From Paenibacillus sp. W2I17 (GTDB lineage Bacteria; Bacillota; Bacilli; Paenibacillales; Paenibacillaceae): a stretch of DNA of 64,000 nt. The notes under the pieces are model-generated. The model was not told the origin of the DNA and did not search any database. It was given only the letters and a program-made list of their open reading frames with translations. Positions 62,947 through 64,000 of the stretch are shown in pieces. A program made the translations under genes and the position numbers. Location of the stretch: positions 3,100,001 through 3,164,000 of the forward strand of contig NZ_JAUSXM010000001.1 in the NCBI RefSeq assembly GCF_030815985.1, given 5' to 3'. Positions within the stretch are counted from its first letter, which is position 1, and each line of letters begins with the position of its first letter.

Positions 62947-64000
62947 CTATTCTGTTGCGAAATAATTGTATGTTCTTTGATTTGTTATTCCTGTACCACT
63001 GACATTAAATCCATCTACAGTAGGTACTATTTTATCATCAACTGACAAGCCGTTATCCAGACCTGCTATTCTGTTAAAAAAACTTGTACCTCCTAAACTG
63101 TAATTATTTCTTGGTGATTCTTCACTATAAATACCAAAATAAATATACATTGGTGTATTAGTAGCATTTGCAAACGTAATGTGCCGCGGTTTAAATCCCA
63201 ATCCAGTTACTGATCCGGCTCCATTCGACCCTATAACAAATTGTCCTGTAGCAAATCGCTTACCAGTCTTAATTAACTGCACCTTGCTTGCAAGCGTTGA
63301 CCATGTGTCATTCATGGATGCACTACCTCCCATGGCGTTAACGGCATCCACGATCCCATTTTTAGCGTTAACGCCAGATTGAAAAACATCAGGACTCCAT
63401 GCGCTCCATATATTATCCATACATGTTCGCATGTACAACGTTGGTGTATTATGCGTATCCAATCTTGATGCACGTTGAATTACATGAGTTGGTGCGTTTG
63501 AATGCACAAGGACTTCGACGTAAAACCAAGCGTTAGCCACACCACCCGGTCCATTTATAGCGTTGAAACAATCGTACTGTCCACCAGTCTTTATATTATT
63601 CAAGTTAGAACTGTGGGCGAGTTGAATAACGCTACCGTTATCCTGTGTAATTTTGTACTTCTGCCATGGCTTATTGTCTACGTAGTTTTTAAGTGTATCT
63701 CCACTTGGAATAGCAATTTTTAACATGGATAAGGCTGCCACATTCTGCTGCACGGTATCAGTCAGATTCATAAGCAACGCCTTTTCGTTGTCTGCGATTG
63801 AGCCAATAAATGACACTACCGGAGATGTGTCCATCATCAGGTATGTGAAGCTGTAACCCGCGGATGGATCATATAAAGCTTGAGGTATTTGGGATGTTAT
63901 CCCATTACTTCCTCCATCCACATAATCTAACCATTTCGGTTTGTCTGGTTTGCTGTCACGGAAAATACTGTTGATCTTACGCGGCGTGTGTTTTGTAAGG
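62947..64000 (-). CDS. Phage tail fibre protein, 3' part
   Basis: The frame is open through the right window edge, reading LTKHTPRKINSIFRDSKPDK there, so the first in-frame GTG (63921) is not the true start. The C-terminal ~350 residues include a coiled linker (DNEKALLMNLTDTVQQNVAAL), a pyocin-knob-like domain (GQYDCFNAINGPGGVANAWFYVEVL, TLYMRTCMDNIWSAWSPDVF), a repeat-type segment NAKNGIVDAVNAMGGSASMNDTWSTLASKV and a beta-rich tip. It is the receptor-binding or distal tail protein of a prophage or tail-like bacteriocin. The holin and endolysin follow. Confidence 0.85.
   Translation of the reverse strand, partial: LTKHTPRKINSIFRDSKPDKPKWLDYVDGGSNGITSQIPQALYDPSAGYSFTYLMMDTSPVVSFIGSIADNEKALLMNLTDTVQQNVAALSMLKIAIPSGDTLKNYVDNKPWQKYKITQDNGSVIQLAHSSNLNNIKTGGQYDCFNAINGPGGVANAWFYVEVLVHSNAPTHVIQRASRLDTHNTPTLYMRTCMDNIWSAWSPDVFQSGVNAKNGIVDAVNAMGGSASMNDTWSTLASKVQLIKTGKRFATGQFVIGSNGAGSVTGLGFKPRHITFANATNTPMYIYFGIYSEESPRNNYSLGGTSFFNRIAGLDNGLSVDDKIVPTVDGFNVSGTGITNQRTYNYFATE

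Noticed and set aside
1..64000. tRNA, rRNA, insertion sequence or transposase genes
   Set aside because: None was recognised anywhere in the window on either strand.

Overview
The window looks like a chromosomal segment of a Paenibacillus (Firmicutes, Bacillales). Support comes from strong Gram-positive ribosome binding sites (GGAGG-type), a LigD polymerase fragment, a BY-kinase/CpsB exopolysaccharide operon, a SleB-type cell wall hydrolase, a YhgE/Pip protein, a perfect CIRCE element and the general protein style. The genus is an inference; no rRNA or tRNA gene is present to fix it.

Layout. 1-12 kb is ordinary chromosome: LigD polymerase-domain end, YitT, cardiolipin synthase, a CNNM/CorC membrane protein, a secreted alpha/beta hydrolase, a GntR/DUF1648 pair with a palindromic operator, an AI-2E-type permease, an ABC-2 exporter and small unknown genes. 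About 12.2-31.5 kb is one long minus-strand exopolysaccharide (EPS) operon. It runs CpsB phosphatase, Wzz-like modulator, BY-kinase, a structured RNA leader at the position of the B. subtilis EAR element, GalU, priming sugar transferase, Wzy, Alg14/Alg13-like split transferase, GT4, GT2, GT4, GT2, Wzx, pyruvyl transferase, ManC, UDP-glucose dehydrogenase, LCP protein, a GH74-like secreted beta-propeller protein and VanZ. The enzymes predict an acidic polymer built from UDP-Glc, UDP-GlcA and GDP-Man with ketal pyruvate. Upstream of it sit a PilZ-like small protein and an XRE regulator, with GATACA-type palindromes between them.

33-54.8 kb holds a stand-alone gltB, a YhgE/Pip fibre protein with its TetR regulator, a UgtP-like glycolipid synthase, SleB, ThpR, a hydroxyacid dehydrogenase, a TRM11-like methyltransferase, a chemoreceptor, a flavin-dependent oxidoreductase, dGTPase and HtpG. 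HtpG appears to be driven by a CIRCE-controlled promoter about 0.5 kb upstream. 56.2-60.2 kb is a peptide-type ABC importer (binding protein plus two permeases, no ATPases) with a strong internal terminator. 61.1-64 kb is the end of a prophage or phage-tail-like cluster: tail fibre with pyocin-knob-like region, holin, GH25 endolysin.

The most unusual content is non-coding and lies in 46-58 kb. A 149-nt imperfectly palindromic element occurs four times, in intergenic spaces and even between cistrons of the ABC operon. Its stems are kept by compensatory base changes while sequence drifts. Next to it are two abutting perfect hexamer arrays, (GTTACG)17 and (GTTTGA)8, beginning right after a permease stop codon, and a second inverted/direct repeat family around TTCGTTAGA. 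I regard the 149-nt element as the best candidate for an undescribed system.
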